The notes below the pieces were generated by a model. The model was given only the letters and a program-made list of their open reading frames with translations, had not been told where the DNA came from and made no database searches. A DNA stretch of 64,000 bases, from contig NZ_AFWF01000038.1 in the NCBI RefSeq assembly GCF_000222605.1, positions 1 to 64,000 of the forward strand, given 5' to 3'. Below are positions 8,916 through 17,639 of the stretch, piece by piece; within the stretch, counting starts at the first letter, position 1, and every line of letters starts with the position of its first letter. Origin of the DNA: Vibrio ichthyoenteri ATCC 700023 (GTDB lineage Bacteria > Pseudomonadota > Gammaproteobacteria > Enterobacterales > Vibrionaceae). A program made the translations under genes and the position numbers.

Positions 8916-9532
8916 TTGGCTAATTTAAACTCCAATCGAACCGTTTGCCCAGCTTGAGCTAACGCATTGCCATCTTCCACTTTTGGTTGATACTTCCATT
9001 TACGCAGTGCTCGAATGGCTTCTTTTTCAAACATACGTTTTGGTTGAGCATCGACCACTTCAATGTCTTGTGGGCGCCCCGTAGGATCAATGGTGAATTT
9101 CAATACAACGTAACCTTGCGCACCACGTTTTAATGCTCGGGCAGGATAGCGCGGCTCAACCCGGTAAAGTGGCATCGCTTGCTGATTAACGCCAAAATCA
9201 CCGAACGTCGGTGCGCTTATCGCAAGTCCGTCAATACTGGTACTCAAACCTAACATCGGCTGCATCGACATTGGCGATACTGTCGAGGCTTGGCTCTTCG
9301 CTTGTGATACCGGCATTTGCTCTGGCACCTCAGGCGCTTTTGGCTGTTCTGGTACACTCCGTTGGCGGCGCTGAACATCTTGCTCATCTTCAACCATCAC
9401 CATGTTAAAGCTAAGAGCTTCACTTGGTTCAGGAGCACGACGGTGGCCATTATCCACCATCCACGCCATAAAGCTAAATAAAGCCAGCGCAATCGCTCCG
9501 GCTATAGGCAAAGCAAAAAGAACACGCAACAC
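8912..9532 (-). CDS. tonB2: TonB2-type energy transducer
   Basis: The 206-residue protein is short for a TonB, as usual for TonB2-type proteins. It has one N-terminal inner-membrane anchor (residues 4-26), a short proline-containing spacer (residues 35-110) and a C-terminal TonB domain with the YPARALKRGAQGYV and FTIDPTGRPQDIEVV strands and an AIRALRKWKYQP helix. It couples the ExbB/ExbD proton-driven motor to outer-membrane receptors. It overlaps exbD by one base and the TPR gene by four, so translation is coupled. The paralogue number (TonB2 or TonB3 type) cannot be fixed without comparing the genome's other copies. Confidence 0.9.
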   Translation of the reverse strand: MLRVLFALPIAGAIALALFSFMAWMVDNGHRRAPEPSEALSFNMVMVEDEQDVQRRQRSVPEQPKAPEVPEQMPVSQAKSQASTVSPMSMQPMLGLSTSIDGLAISAPTFGDFGVNQQAMPLYRVEPRYPARALKRGAQGYVVLKFTIDPTGRPQDIEVVDAQPKRMFEKEAIRALRKWKYQPKVEDGNALAQAGQTVRLEFKLAK

Positions 9533-9936
9533 TACTTCTTCTCCGCCGCCAGCGCGATATTTTTAACACCAGCGCCCTTAGCCGCATCCATCACTTTTAC
9601 TACCGTACCGCTATAAGCATGTTCGTCAGCCTGAATCACTAATGATGCATCTGGTTTATCTAATAGCAGGTGCTCTAGCGTAGCTTGCACTCGTTCTACA
9701 TCCACGACTCGCTTATCGATATAGATATCGTTGGCAGAAGTGATTGCTACAAAAATACCGGCGTCTTTTTGGCTCACCACATTAGAAGCTTGAGGTCGAT
9801 TAACTTCTACCCCGGACTCTCGTACAAACGAACTGGTCACGATAAAGAAGATCAACATGATAAAGACGATATCGAGCATCGAAGTAAGGTCGATTTGCGC
9901 CTCTTCTTGTTTATGTTGGCGTCTACCGAGTCTCAT
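9532..9936 (-). CDS. exbD2: ExbD2-type biopolymer transport protein
   Basis: The 134-residue protein has the ExbD/TolR architecture: a short cytoplasmic start, one membrane helix (residues 18-38) and a periplasmic domain. The helix carries the conserved acidic residue Asp22 within IDLTSMLDIVFIML, which takes part in proton translocation. It overlaps the exbB stop by 4 bp (ATGA) and the tonB start by 1 bp. It should form the ion-driven motor with the ExbB protein encoded just upstream. Confidence 0.93.
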   Translation of the reverse strand: MRLGRRQHKQEEAQIDLTSMLDIVFIMLIFFIVTSSFVRESGVEVNRPQASNVVSQKDAGIFVAITSANDIYIDKRVVDVERVQATLEHLLLDKPDASLVIQADEHAYSGTVVKVMDAAKGAGVKNIALAAEKK

Positions 9937-10493
9937 CGCTGACTCCTTAATGATTTTTCTAATTTAATTTCTCGAAGCTGGCAGGCTTTAGCTAAACGTG
10001 CATGCACAAACATGCCCGCCAACGCTGCAACCATACCAGCCATTGTTGGCAATGTGGCTAATGAAATACCTGACGCCATCAATTTAGGATTGCTGCTGCC
10101 TTGAGTGGCCATAACATCAAATACTGTAATCATACCGGTAACGGTACCGAGTAAACCTAGCATTGGACAGATAGCCACCAGCACTTTAATCATGTTTAGA
10201 TTTTGATATAAAGCCATATGCGCTTGTGCGATCCAACTGTCACGGATGGCATGGGCATACCAAGAGCTTTGCTCTTGGCGCTGGTGCCACTGGTTTAGCC
10301 AGTCTTGGCGCAATTTAGGGTAGTGAACGAGCAAAAAAATCACTCGCTCTACAATCAATACCCAGCAGACCAATACCACAGCACCGAGCCACCAGAGTAC
10401 TTGCCCACCCTGCTCCATAAAATGTTGCAGCGACATTAGCCAATCACTGGTTTGAATGCCATTTGGCAACCATGAGATTGAAAACAGATCCAT
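9933..10493 (-). CDS. exbB2: ExbB2-type biopolymer transport protein
   Basis: The 186-residue protein belongs to the MotA/TolQ/ExbB proton-channel family. A first membrane helix lies at about residues 33-55 and the paired helices of the channel domain at about 105-165. The family hallmark LLGTVTGMITVFDVM is present, followed by the APTMAGM-like segment ATLPTMAGMVAALAGMF. It is shorter than ExbB1 and lacks the large N-terminal extension of its neighbour TtpC. It overlaps the ttpC stop by one base. Its partner is ExbD. Confidence 0.92.
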   Translation of the reverse strand: MDLFSISWLPNGIQTSDWLMSLQHFMEQGGQVLWWLGAVVLVCWVLIVERVIFLLVHYPKLRQDWLNQWHQRQEQSSWYAHAIRDSWIAQAHMALYQNLNMIKVLVAICPMLGLLGTVTGMITVFDVMATQGSSNPKLMASGISLATLPTMAGMVAALAGMFVHARLAKACQLREIKLEKSLRSQR

Positions 10494-11854
10494 TACGCAG
10501 CGTTCTCCACAGTACGCGCAGCGACCATTGGCTCAGCTTTTTCTGCTTGTTCAGCAACTAGACCAATGCCTTGTTTTTCTAGGATATTACGAATATTTTC
10601 AGCTTGAGAGCTCAACACATTGTGTGCCAACAATAGTGGCATTGCGGCAACAAGACCAAGCACGGTTGTCACGAGGGCCATCGAAATACCGCCCGCCATC
10701 ACTTTAGGATCACCATTGCCGAACTGAGTAATCACTTGGAAGGTTTCAATCATGCCAGTAACGGTACCAAGCAGGCCAAGCATTGGAGCCAATGCTGCCA
10801 ATAACTTGAGCATTGAAAGCCCTTTTTCGAGCTGAACTTGTTCATCAACAACCGCTTCAAGTAAGCGAAGTTCTAAAGCTTCAACACTGCGATTTTGCTC
10901 TTTGCTATAGACGGCTAGAATACGTCCTAGAGGGTTATTTCCTGGCACTGTTGGCGTTTTCAATTGCGCACGAATTTTTTGCAGAGCGCTTGCCAAACTC
11001 ACACCACGGTAAACCGCAATGATGGCACCAATTGCCAGTAGACCAAGAATAATTTGGCCAACGACCCCACCCGCTTGTAAGCGATCTTTTAAGCTTGGTT
11101 CTAATGCCAATTGCTCAAGCATGATGCCGCGTGATGGGTCAACAACCAACGATTCAACCGCACCATTTTGCAGAGTGCTGACTGAGGCCAGTGTTGGGCC
11201 TTGCTCTGGCTGTTTTAGATACGCTTTCGCTTCACTTTTTTGACCATTCCAAGCTAGGTAACCGTCACTACCAATTAGTCCAATCGAACCCAAACGCGCC
11301 ACTTCCACTTGGCTCGCTTTACCTTCACCATCAATAAAATTGACTTGAGTTAGCGCAATATGACCACTCGCTTGTACTTGCTCATCCAGCGCTTTCCAAA
11401 GTGCGGTCAGTTGTGGCATTGATGGCAAGCTAGTCGCAGCGATAATTTGCTCAATTTGCTCATTGTAACTTTGAGCATCTACACCCGTCACAGACTGCTG
11501 TAATTCGTTTTGCAGCTCTTTGGCATTTTGACGCACCACGCCAAATACTTCACCCAAGCTTCCCGTTTCTAAACGAAGTTGCTCTTCTAAGCGAGCCAAC
11601 GCATCTTCATTCTCACCGAAAGTTTGCGCTAACTTGTCATTTTGAGTTTGCAGCTGCGCGCGCTTAGCATCGAGTTTCGCTTTCAGTACTGACAATTCTT
11701 TCTCTGTCGCTTTGAAGCCTGATTCGCGGACTTGATTGTGCTTTGCTTGCTGGTTGTTTTCGGTTGTTGCCTGACTGGTAAAATCACCGCTAGCGAATGC
11801 AGTCAAAGAAAGTACGCTTAGCGCACATGCTGAAACGAGTAATTTAAGTTTCAT
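10493..11854 (-). CDS. ttpC: TtpC-like TonB2-system protein with MotA/TolQ/ExbB domain
   Basis: The 453-residue protein begins with a signal peptide (cleavage near residue 22), followed by a periplasmic coiled coil at about residues 40-130 rich in Lys, Gln and Glu heptads. A membrane segment follows at about 265-285 and a second MotA/TolQ/ExbB domain at about 330-430, with LAALAPMLGLLGTVTGM. In Vibrio, TtpC is an additional integral component needed for TonB2-dependent iron transport, and this protein matches that architecture and genomic place (after a DUF3450 gene, before exbB2). The long periplasmic domain is thought to reach toward the outer membrane or the receptor. It overlaps both neighbours by one base. 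Confidence 0.9.
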   Translation of the reverse strand: MKLKLLVSACALSVLSLTAFASGDFTSQATTENNQQAKHNQVRESGFKATEKELSVLKAKLDAKRAQLQTQNDKLAQTFGENEDALARLEEQLRLETGSLGEVFGVVRQNAKELQNELQQSVTGVDAQSYNEQIEQIIAATSLPSMPQLTALWKALDEQVQASGHIALTQVNFIDGEGKASQVEVARLGSIGLIGSDGYLAWNGQKSEAKAYLKQPEQGPTLASVSTLQNGAVESLVVDPSRGIMLEQLALEPSLKDRLQAGGVVGQIILGLLAIGAIIAVYRGVSLASALQKIRAQLKTPTVPGNNPLGRILAVYSKEQNRSVEALELRLLEAVVDEQVQLEKGLSMLKLLAALAPMLGLLGTVTGMIETFQVITQFGNGDPKVMAGGISMALVTTVLGLVAAMPLLLAHNVLSSQAENIRNILEKQGIGLVAEQAEKAEPMVAARTVENAA

Positions 11855-12615
11855 TATTTCGTCTCCGCAAGCAGTGAAACAGGAACAGTAATTAGGCTTG
11901 GCGCCGTTTGCTTCGCCGCCATTGCGTAGGCTTTATCAAGTTCAGACTTTAATGAACTGTCCACCTCAACCCAGTCGTTAGCTTGTTTATCCCACGCCCA
12001 AAACGTATTGCCATTAAGACTTCTGGCAATCAATGCGATACGGCCAAGATGTAAGATGTCCGCTTCGCGGTTTTCACCCGCAAGCGTAATTTGGCCTTGA
12101 TACAAGCCAAGCTTAGTGCCGTAATCCATTTCGATTTGGTAAGCTTCAAGAATACGACGGTATTTCTCTGCATCACTGATATCAGCGCGAGTCATCAATA
12201 CTTGTAGCTTTTCAACCCTTTTAAAACGTTGCTGTTTTTTGATTGGTGCATCAGCATCAATACGTAATTTAAGCGCATCAACCATTTGATACATCAAAGG
12301 CACAACGCCTTGGCGCGTCACTTTGATCTCTTGAACTTGCGCATCAATATTTGCCATCTCTTGCTCTTGATTAACGATCAGAGCATTGAGGTGTTTTTGA
12401 TACACTTCTAAGTTTTTAACTTCTTCTTCTAGCTGTTCAATCTCAGCTTGCAATCTAAGTGAAGTATCAGCGCTATTATCAATACGCTTTTGACTCGAAG
12501 CAGACGCTGCGTTGGTTTTATTCTGGATAGCTTGAGCACTATCAAGGCTTGACGCGGAAACCGGACTCGTAGCCGCGGCGATAACAATAGCTAAACTGGT
12601 TTTAAATAAGTTCAT
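11854..12615 (-). CDS. DUF3450 periplasmic coiled-coil protein of the TonB2 operon
   Basis: The 253-residue protein has a signal peptide (residues 1 to about 21, ending VSASS), then a long coiled coil at about residues 45-125 and a compact C-terminal half. This matches DUF3450, the family found directly upstream of ttpC in Vibrio TonB2 clusters. It is the first gene of the six-gene operon and the nearest to a Fur-like box about 70-90 bp upstream. I infer a periplasmic partner of TtpC. Its stop codon overlaps the ttpC start by one base. Confidence 0.85.
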   Translation of the reverse strand: MNLFKTSLAIVIAAATSPVSASSLDSAQAIQNKTNAASASSQKRIDNSADTSLRLQAEIEQLEEEVKNLEVYQKHLNALIVNQEQEMANIDAQVQEIKVTRQGVVPLMYQMVDALKLRIDADAPIKKQQRFKRVEKLQVLMTRADISDAEKYRRILEAYQIEMDYGTKLGLYQGQITLAGENREADILHLGRIALIARSLNGNTFWAWDKQANDWVEVDSSLKSELDKAYAMAAKQTAPSLITVPVSLLAETK

Positions 12616-12685
12616 AATCTTAAAATGTTCAGTAAATCAACAACCAAGCAAACTTGATTGACGCTTAAATTTCCAAATCCTATTT

Positions 12686-12704
12686 GATAAATATTATCAT
12701 TAAT
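12686..12704 (-). promoter_or_regulatory. Fur-like box upstream of the TonB2-type operon
   Basis: The 19 bases match the classical Fur consensus (GATAATGATAATCATTATC) at 14 positions and contain an imperfect 7-1-7 inverted repeat, TGATAAT/TTTATCA. The site lies about 70 bp before the DUF3450 start codon. It implies iron repression of the whole operon. I matched it by eye. Confidence 0.65.
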
Positions 12705-12781
12705 ATTTAGCATCGGATAGCAATAATCTTGTGTAAACGGCTACACACCAGGTCTACACGATGGTTTACGACAGATAGCAG

Positions 12782-12809
12782 AAAACACCGCTCCAAACAG
12801 AGCGGTGTT
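12782..12809 (-). terminator. Terminator downstream of the siderophore receptor
   Basis: Ten-base-pair stem AACACCGCTC / GAGCGGTGTT around a six-base loop, 25 bp after the receptor stop on the minus strand, followed by a short T run. It separates the receptor transcript from the TonB2-type operon that follows in the same direction. Confidence 0.7.
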
Positions 12810-12833
12810 CATATTTATTTTAATTGGCGATAT

Positions 12834-14942
12834 TTAGAATGTAGCATTCACAGAGAGCTTGAAGCGACGTTCGTTACCATAATGAACATCGGTCACGACA
12901 TCGTTACTCACACTGCCGCCAGTACCTGCGACGTAATCAGTGTCAAATAGGTTCTCAATATTGAAACGGAAGTCCCAGTTCACATAATCACTGTGGATTG
13001 AGTGCGAAGCACCAGTATCAACACGAGTGTAACCATCCAATTTAACGGTATTCGCATTGTCAGCCCAGCGTTCTCCTTGGTAGAACACACCAAAGTTAAA
13101 TGCTGTCGCTTCTGTCATTGAGTAACGCGTCCATACAGAGCCAGACCATTCTGGTACGTTAGCCGGAGCTTTGTCTTGGTATTTGTCATGTTTATCGTAA
13201 TTTGCATCTAGATACATACCAGACATCATCACAAACCACTTATCAGAAATTTGACCTTGCGAACCAATCTCTGCACCGATATGGCGTTGAACACCATCCT
13301 GGGTTGTGATGCCGCTTTCAGTAATACTAATGTTACGTTTTTCAATATCAAATACCGCACCAGTTAGTAGTAGTCGGCTATCCATTAACTCCCACTTAGT
13401 ACCCAATTCGTATTGGCTGCTTTCCTCTGGCTTACGCTCTGTAATGCTTCTATCATCATTAACGACATTGTTAACAGGGTTAAAACTCTCAGAGTAATTT
13501 ACATAGATACTGCCGTTGTACGTTGGGTGGTAAATGATGCCCGCTTTTGGCGAGAATGATTCACTATCATTTGCCCCTTTTACAACTTCATCTGAATTGG
13601 TAGTACCGTCGGCCATGTACATATCATAACGACCACCAATCAGTGCTTGCCACTGATCATTGAAGGTAATTAAATCTTGTACATAGAAACCGTAGTAGTT
13701 GTTATCACTCTTATACGTAGTGTTATCGTTATGGTAATCAAGTCCTGGGTTTGCAGGGTTGTCACCTGGATTCACATTTACAGTGCTACCACTGACTCGA
13801 AGTTGCTCATAGTCGTAAAACTGGCCATTCACGCCCAGCAAGACTTGGTGGTCAACATTAAGTGCAGCAAATTCACCATGCAAATCTGCATGAAATGCTT
13901 GTGTTTTCCATGTGTCATGGCGATCAAATGGGCTAATCGTGTAGCTACCATCAACAGCAGTTTGGCTGGTTGGCTTCGGCGAAGAATCATAACGGTGACG
14001 CTTCATCTCTTGCGAGTTGAAACTAAAATTGGCACGCCATTGACTGCTTAGGTATACATCTAAATCCGCACCCCAGTTTTCAACATCATTATCGATGAAC
14101 GACCAGTTCGCATCTCGAATCGCATCTCGATTACCGATGACATTGCCGTTAAGATCTAGCCACGCACCAGTGTCTAGTGGAGCTTTGTCATTGGTTTTTT
14201 CGTAGTTAAACGATAATAAACCCCAATCAGATAGATCGGCTTCAATCACACCGTAGCCTAAGAAGCGATCACGTTCGCGTTCATCACCCGTTGCATACTT
14301 ACGGCTCTCAACAGAGTCTTGTTTTACAAGCACTGTACGCCCGCGTAATGTTCCCGATTCGTTTAATTTACCTGACACATCAATATGATGGTGGGTACTG
14401 CCTAAGTCATCAAAGTTTGTTCCAACATTTACTTGAGGCGCTTCCGTTGGTTTTTTCGAAACCATGTTGATTAGACCGCCTGGTGCGGTACGACCGTATA
14501 GCAAACTTGAAGGGCCTTTGATCACTTCGATGCTTTCAAGTGTCTCGATCGGCAACATGTAATGAGTAAATAACGAATGACCATTTCTTAGGTAGCCATT
14601 CGTTGAAGAAAGTTCAAAGCCACGAAGATAAAAAACTTCACGATTCCATTTTTGCGTACCCGCACTCACACTAGCATCGTTTTGTAGGGCTTCACCTAAC
14701 GTTGTTGCTAATTGCTCTTCCAGTACAATCTCAGGGATAACATTGATTGATTGTGCCGTATCAAGCATGCTGGTATCAGTACGCATCGCACCTGTTGCAC
14801 TATCAACTTTATAGTCATTGAAACTTTGAGCATGCACGACTATCGTTTCGTCTACCTGTATCTCTGTCTCTTGTGCATACACAACTGAGGTGCTAAGTGC
14901 TAATGCCACTGCACTGCAAATGGTTGTTACTTTGAAATTCAT
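12834..14942 (-). CDS. TonB-dependent siderophore receptor
   Basis: I start the protein at the ATG at 14942 (702 residues). It has an AGGA element 8-9 bases upstream and gives a normal signal peptide (residues 1-24, ending VVYAQ); an upstream ATG at 14969 would add nine charged residues. A TonB-box-like ETIVVHAQ follows the signal peptide. The plug domain holds TAQSINVIPEIVLEE, FYLRGFELSS and the GPSSLLYGRTAPGGLINMVSKKP motif of the siderophore-receptor family (FhuE/FoxA type). The beta-barrel fills the rest and ends in a phenylalanine (NATF) as needed for outer-membrane assembly. The ligand is probably a ferric siderophore, but whether it is a hydroxamate, catecholate or other type cannot be told. 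Fur-like sites upstream and the adjacent TonB2-type operon fit iron uptake. Confidence 0.92.
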   Translation of the reverse strand: MNFKVTTICSAVALALSTSVVYAQETEIQVDETIVVHAQSFNDYKVDSATGAMRTDTSMLDTAQSINVIPEIVLEEQLATTLGEALQNDASVSAGTQKWNREVFYLRGFELSSTNGYLRNGHSLFTHYMLPIETLESIEVIKGPSSLLYGRTAPGGLINMVSKKPTEAPQVNVGTNFDDLGSTHHHIDVSGKLNESGTLRGRTVLVKQDSVESRKYATGDERERDRFLGYGVIEADLSDWGLLSFNYEKTNDKAPLDTGAWLDLNGNVIGNRDAIRDANWSFIDNDVENWGADLDVYLSSQWRANFSFNSQEMKRHRYDSSPKPTSQTAVDGSYTISPFDRHDTWKTQAFHADLHGEFAALNVDHQVLLGVNGQFYDYEQLRVSGSTVNVNPGDNPANPGLDYHNDNTTYKSDNNYYGFYVQDLITFNDQWQALIGGRYDMYMADGTTNSDEVVKGANDSESFSPKAGIIYHPTYNGSIYVNYSESFNPVNNVVNDDRSITERKPEESSQYELGTKWELMDSRLLLTGAVFDIEKRNISITESGITTQDGVQRHIGAEIGSQGQISDKWFVMMSGMYLDANYDKHDKYQDKAPANVPEWSGSVWTRYSMTEATAFNFGVFYQGERWADNANTVKLDGYTRVDTGASHSIHSDYVNWDFRFNIENLFDTDYVAGTGGSVSNDVVTDVHYGNERRFKLSVNATF

Positions 14943-15131
14943 TTTAATTTTCCTACTCATTTTTGTCATTTAAAGTGAGATTGAACGCTCACCATAAATA
15001 AGAATGATTTTACGAGTCGAAATGTATTGGTAATGATCAGCCATCATGAGGGATACCCCTACGGCAGGACACATTAAGAGAGCATAAAAAACGGTTTGTC
15101 CGTAAAGTTTGAGTTATGCCCGATAGAGCCA

Positions 15132-15176
15132 TTCTTCAACTGCAATGTCCCTTCAGGGAGTGACATTGTTGAAGAA
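15132..15176 (-). other. Long stem-loop in the receptor leader region
   Basis: Two arms pair with one small bulge: TTCTTCAAC with GTTGAAGAA, then AATGTC with GACATT, then CCCT with AGGG. The element lies between the upstream Fur-like sites and the receptor start, about 190 bases before the ATG. If transcription starts near the Fur-like sites, it would be in the 5-prime untranslated region. No T run follows directly, so it does not look like a plain terminator. Confidence 0.6.
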
Positions 15177-15273
15177 GGTCATTCCTTCCACATCGTTCTG
15201 ACTCTTAGTAAGCCGACCAACTCAGTTTGCAGTCCACTGCGACTGCCTGCATTTGGTGAAAAGGAATATAATT

Positions 15274-15292
15274 GATAATCACTATCATTTGC
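15274..15292 (-). promoter_or_regulatory. Fur-like box 1 upstream of the siderophore receptor
   Basis: The sequence starting GATAATCACTATCATT matches the Fur consensus at 14 of 19 positions. It is about 330 bp before the receptor start codon, which points to a long leader or to an intermediate promoter that I cannot place. Confidence 0.6.
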
Positions 15293-15334
15293 ATTGAAAT
15301 TTACATTCTTTGCATTTGTCAGCAAAATATTTCT

Positions 15335-15353
15335 GATAACAATAATGATCATT
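15335..15353 (-). promoter_or_regulatory. Fur-like box 2 upstream of the siderophore receptor
   Basis: The sequence GATAACAATAATGATCATT matches the Fur consensus at 14 of 19 positions and includes the palindrome AATGATCATT. It is 61 bp upstream of box 1, so the two could form a tandem operator. It lies just after the histidine kinase terminator. Confidence 0.5.
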
Positions 15354-15390
15354 TCACTAATCAGTGCCGAATATGCTCACGATGAGACAT

Positions 15391-15417
15391 AAAAAAACGC
15401 GCCTATTGGCGCGTTTT
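15391..15417 (-). terminator. Terminator of the two-component operon
   Basis: Ten-base-pair stem AAAACGCGCC / GGCGCGTTTT with a TATT loop, followed on the minus strand by a run of T (A at 15391-15397 on the plus strand). The stem includes the last codons and stop of the kinase gene. Confidence 0.85.
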
Positions 15418-16791
15418 CTGTATTGGGAAAAGTAGTTCGATTCTCAAACCACCGATACTTCGATTGGAAGCTTGGACTCTGCCTTGCATTAAATGCATCG
15501 CTTCCTTCACAATGGCAAGCCCTAGCCCATAGCCACCTGACTTTTTGTCTCGTGCGGATTCAAGACGTGTAAAAGGCTGAAAAATTTCCCCCAGACGATT
15601 AACCGGAATACCTTTACCGTCATCTTGCACGGCTACAACACTGTATTCTTGTTCTTCTTGACGAAGTCCATAAATCAACACTTCAATTGTCGCCTTCTCT
15701 CCGGCGTACTTCGTTGCATTGGTGATCAGATTTCTTACACAGCGAACCACCAATCGCTCATCCGCAAGAACTTGCTGATCAAGATGGCTGGGAACAAAGT
15801 TTAAATATTGCTCCGCTCCAAGAGCAAATTGGCTTTGCCTAACTTGGGAGCCGACATAACTTTCTAAACACACCGGCTTTAGATTCACTTCATAACGAGA
15901 ATTTTCGAGCTGGCTAAAAGTGAGAATTTCGGCCACCAGAGAATCCATCTCCTCCACTTCACGCTCAACGCGTTCAACCAATTCTCGATCTTTCTCGGGG
16001 ACTTTGTGTTTTAAAAGGTGCAGTGCCAAATTTTGGCGAGCTAATGGCGTACGGAGCTCATGGGAAACATCCCGAATAAGCCGCTTTTGTTTTTCAGCTA
16101 ACGAATGGATCTGGATGCTCATCTGATCAAAATCCTCAGCCAATTCATTAAACTCACGTGTATTCGATTTCAACTCAGCCACCACCTTCACTTTAAAGTC
16201 TCCTCGAGCAACGCGGTGGCTTGCCTCTCTAAGACGATCAAGTGGCTGCTGTAACTTACGCGCTAAAATAAGCGAAAACAGCGCCAAAATGAAAAAGGCG
16301 ATGATAAATTTACTAATCGCTAGGTAGCTTATAAAACGATGGGCTGGATGCATTTGACTTGGCAGTTGAACCACTAGCGTATGACCGCCGTCCAGCGACT
16401 GACCTATCAATGGCTTAGTCACTCTATCGCCCATCATCTGGTCTAACTGACGTAGAAACTTCAATTTGAAGGCAAAATGCGGATGCATTTTTCGATGCGT
16501 AATCGGTTGATTATTTTTATCTAAAACAAACAAGTAGTAAGGTTGAGCATTGGCCCAGTCGGCCAATTCATTCATATCACCTTCGCCAATCATGACATTG
16601 GCTTGAGAGGCCAAATCGCGCAATTCAGTTTTGACTGAATCTGGCAGTACTAACACAGTACGAATTAAGGCTTGCTCAGTAATCCCTTGCAATAGCAAGA
16701 TACTCAGCACTACCGCAGACATATAGCTAAACAGTTGAAACGCTAAACTGCCTTTGCGGTTTGCAATTATCTGCGACCATTTCAGTTTCAT
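15403..16791 (-). CDS. Sensor histidine kinase (CpxA-like architecture)
   Basis: I start at the ATG at 16791 (462 residues); a TTG one codon earlier is also possible. Domain order: membrane helix 1 (about residues 17-37), a periplasmic sensor of about 115 residues, membrane helix 2 (about 155-178), HAMP (about 180-232), then a HisKA dimerisation domain with the H-box RDVSHELRTPLARQN, whose His is about residue 244. The HATPase domain shows the N-box NLITNATKYAG, DDGKGIP and GYGLGLAIV. It should phosphorylate the response regulator encoded directly upstream. The family resembles CpxA, but the sensor has no motif I can tie to envelope stress. The gene runs in the same direction as the siderophore receptor, separated from it by a terminator. 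Confidence 0.9.
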   Translation of the reverse strand: MKLKWSQIIANRKGSLAFQLFSYMSAVVLSILLLQGITEQALIRTVLVLPDSVKTELRDLASQANVMIGEGDMNELADWANAQPYYLFVLDKNNQPITHRKMHPHFAFKLKFLRQLDQMMGDRVTKPLIGQSLDGGHTLVVQLPSQMHPAHRFISYLAISKFIIAFFILALFSLILARKLQQPLDRLREASHRVARGDFKVKVVAELKSNTREFNELAEDFDQMSIQIHSLAEKQKRLIRDVSHELRTPLARQNLALHLLKHKVPEKDRELVERVEREVEEMDSLVAEILTFSQLENSRYEVNLKPVCLESYVGSQVRQSQFALGAEQYLNFVPSHLDQQVLADERLVVRCVRNLITNATKYAGEKATIEVLIYGLRQEEQEYSVVAVQDDGKGIPVNRLGEIFQPFTRLESARDKKSGGYGLGLAIVKEAMHLMQGRVQASNRSIGGLRIELLFPIQKTRQ

Positions 16792-16794
16792 CAA

Positions 16795-17460
16795 TTACTC
16801 CTGAATGCTGGCGACAAAACTATAACCGCGCCCCCTAACTGTTTTGATATGCTGCTTTGACATGCCCGCCTCAACTAGTTTGCGGCGAACATTGCTGATA
16901 TGCATGTCCAAGTTTCGGTCAAAAGGGCTCAACTCTTTCTTCAGCACTTCGATTTGTAACTGTGCTTTTGAAATCACCACCCCTTCATTGCGCATTAGAT
17001 AGTTGAGTAGATCCGCTTCTGTGCCGGTAAACGGTAAACCTGAAACGGATTCAGAAAAACCATGGGGATCAGCACAATAACTTTGACGCTGTTTTTCTAA
17101 ACCCACACGGCGAAAAATCGCTTTAATTCGTGTCAGTAATTCAGGCACTTTAAACGGTTTAGCGACATATTGATCGGCGCCAGCTTGATAACCATCCAGC
17201 ATTGAAGATTCATCGTTGAGTGCCGTTAGCATCAAGATAGGCGTTGCAAAGCGCTGACAGATTCGGCGTGCAACTTGTAATCCACTTAATTTTGGCAACA
17301 TGACATCCAGCAAAACAAGGTCCACCGGATGTTTTTCAATATAGTGTAAAGCGCTTTCACCACAATGAACGCACTCTACTTGATAACCTTCTAACGTTAA
17401 TACTTCTGATATCAACTCACACAGTTCGATATCATCATCAACGACCAAAATTTTCGACAT
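16795..17460 (-). CDS. OmpR-family response regulator (CpxR-like)
   Basis: The 221-residue protein has an N-terminal receiver domain with the acidic pocket (VVDDDIEL), the phospho-acceptor Asp52 in LLLDVMLP, the Thr in MLTA and Lys101 in AKPF. A winged-helix DNA-binding domain follows (about residues 130-220) with the RNLDMHISNVRRKL recognition-helix region and the KTVRGRGYSF wing. The stop codon abuts the kinase start, so the two are co-transcribed with the regulator first. Targets are unknown; the neighbouring receptor and TRAP transporter genes are candidates by proximity only. Confidence 0.92.
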   Translation of the reverse strand: MSKILVVDDDIELCELISEVLTLEGYQVECVHCGESALHYIEKHPVDLVLLDVMLPKLSGLQVARRICQRFATPILMLTALNDESSMLDGYQAGADQYVAKPFKVPELLTRIKAIFRRVGLEKQRQSYCADPHGFSESVSGLPFTGTEADLLNYLMRNEGVVISKAQLQIEVLKKELSPFDRNLDMHISNVRRKLVEAGMSKQHIKTVRGRGYSFVASIQE

Positions 17461-17593
17461 TTTTATTCTTTCACAACGATGAAGGATGCGATTCTAAATC
17501 TCAATTATTATCAGTACAAGTAATTGTGGCGAATTACTTGTTGTTCTCTGCTGTGCTTCCATCTTCACTATGTTTTTTGTTTCACGCAAACAC

Positions 17594-17618
17594 AAAAAAC
17601 CCGGACAAGCCGGGTTTT
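17594..17618 (-). terminator. Terminator of the TRAP permease gene
   Basis: Nine-base-pair stem AAAACCCGG / CCGGGTTTT with a five-base loop and a T run on the minus strand, 22 bp after the permease stop codon. Confidence 0.85.
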
Positions 17619-17639
17619 CGATTGATTTAATGAGCGTGA

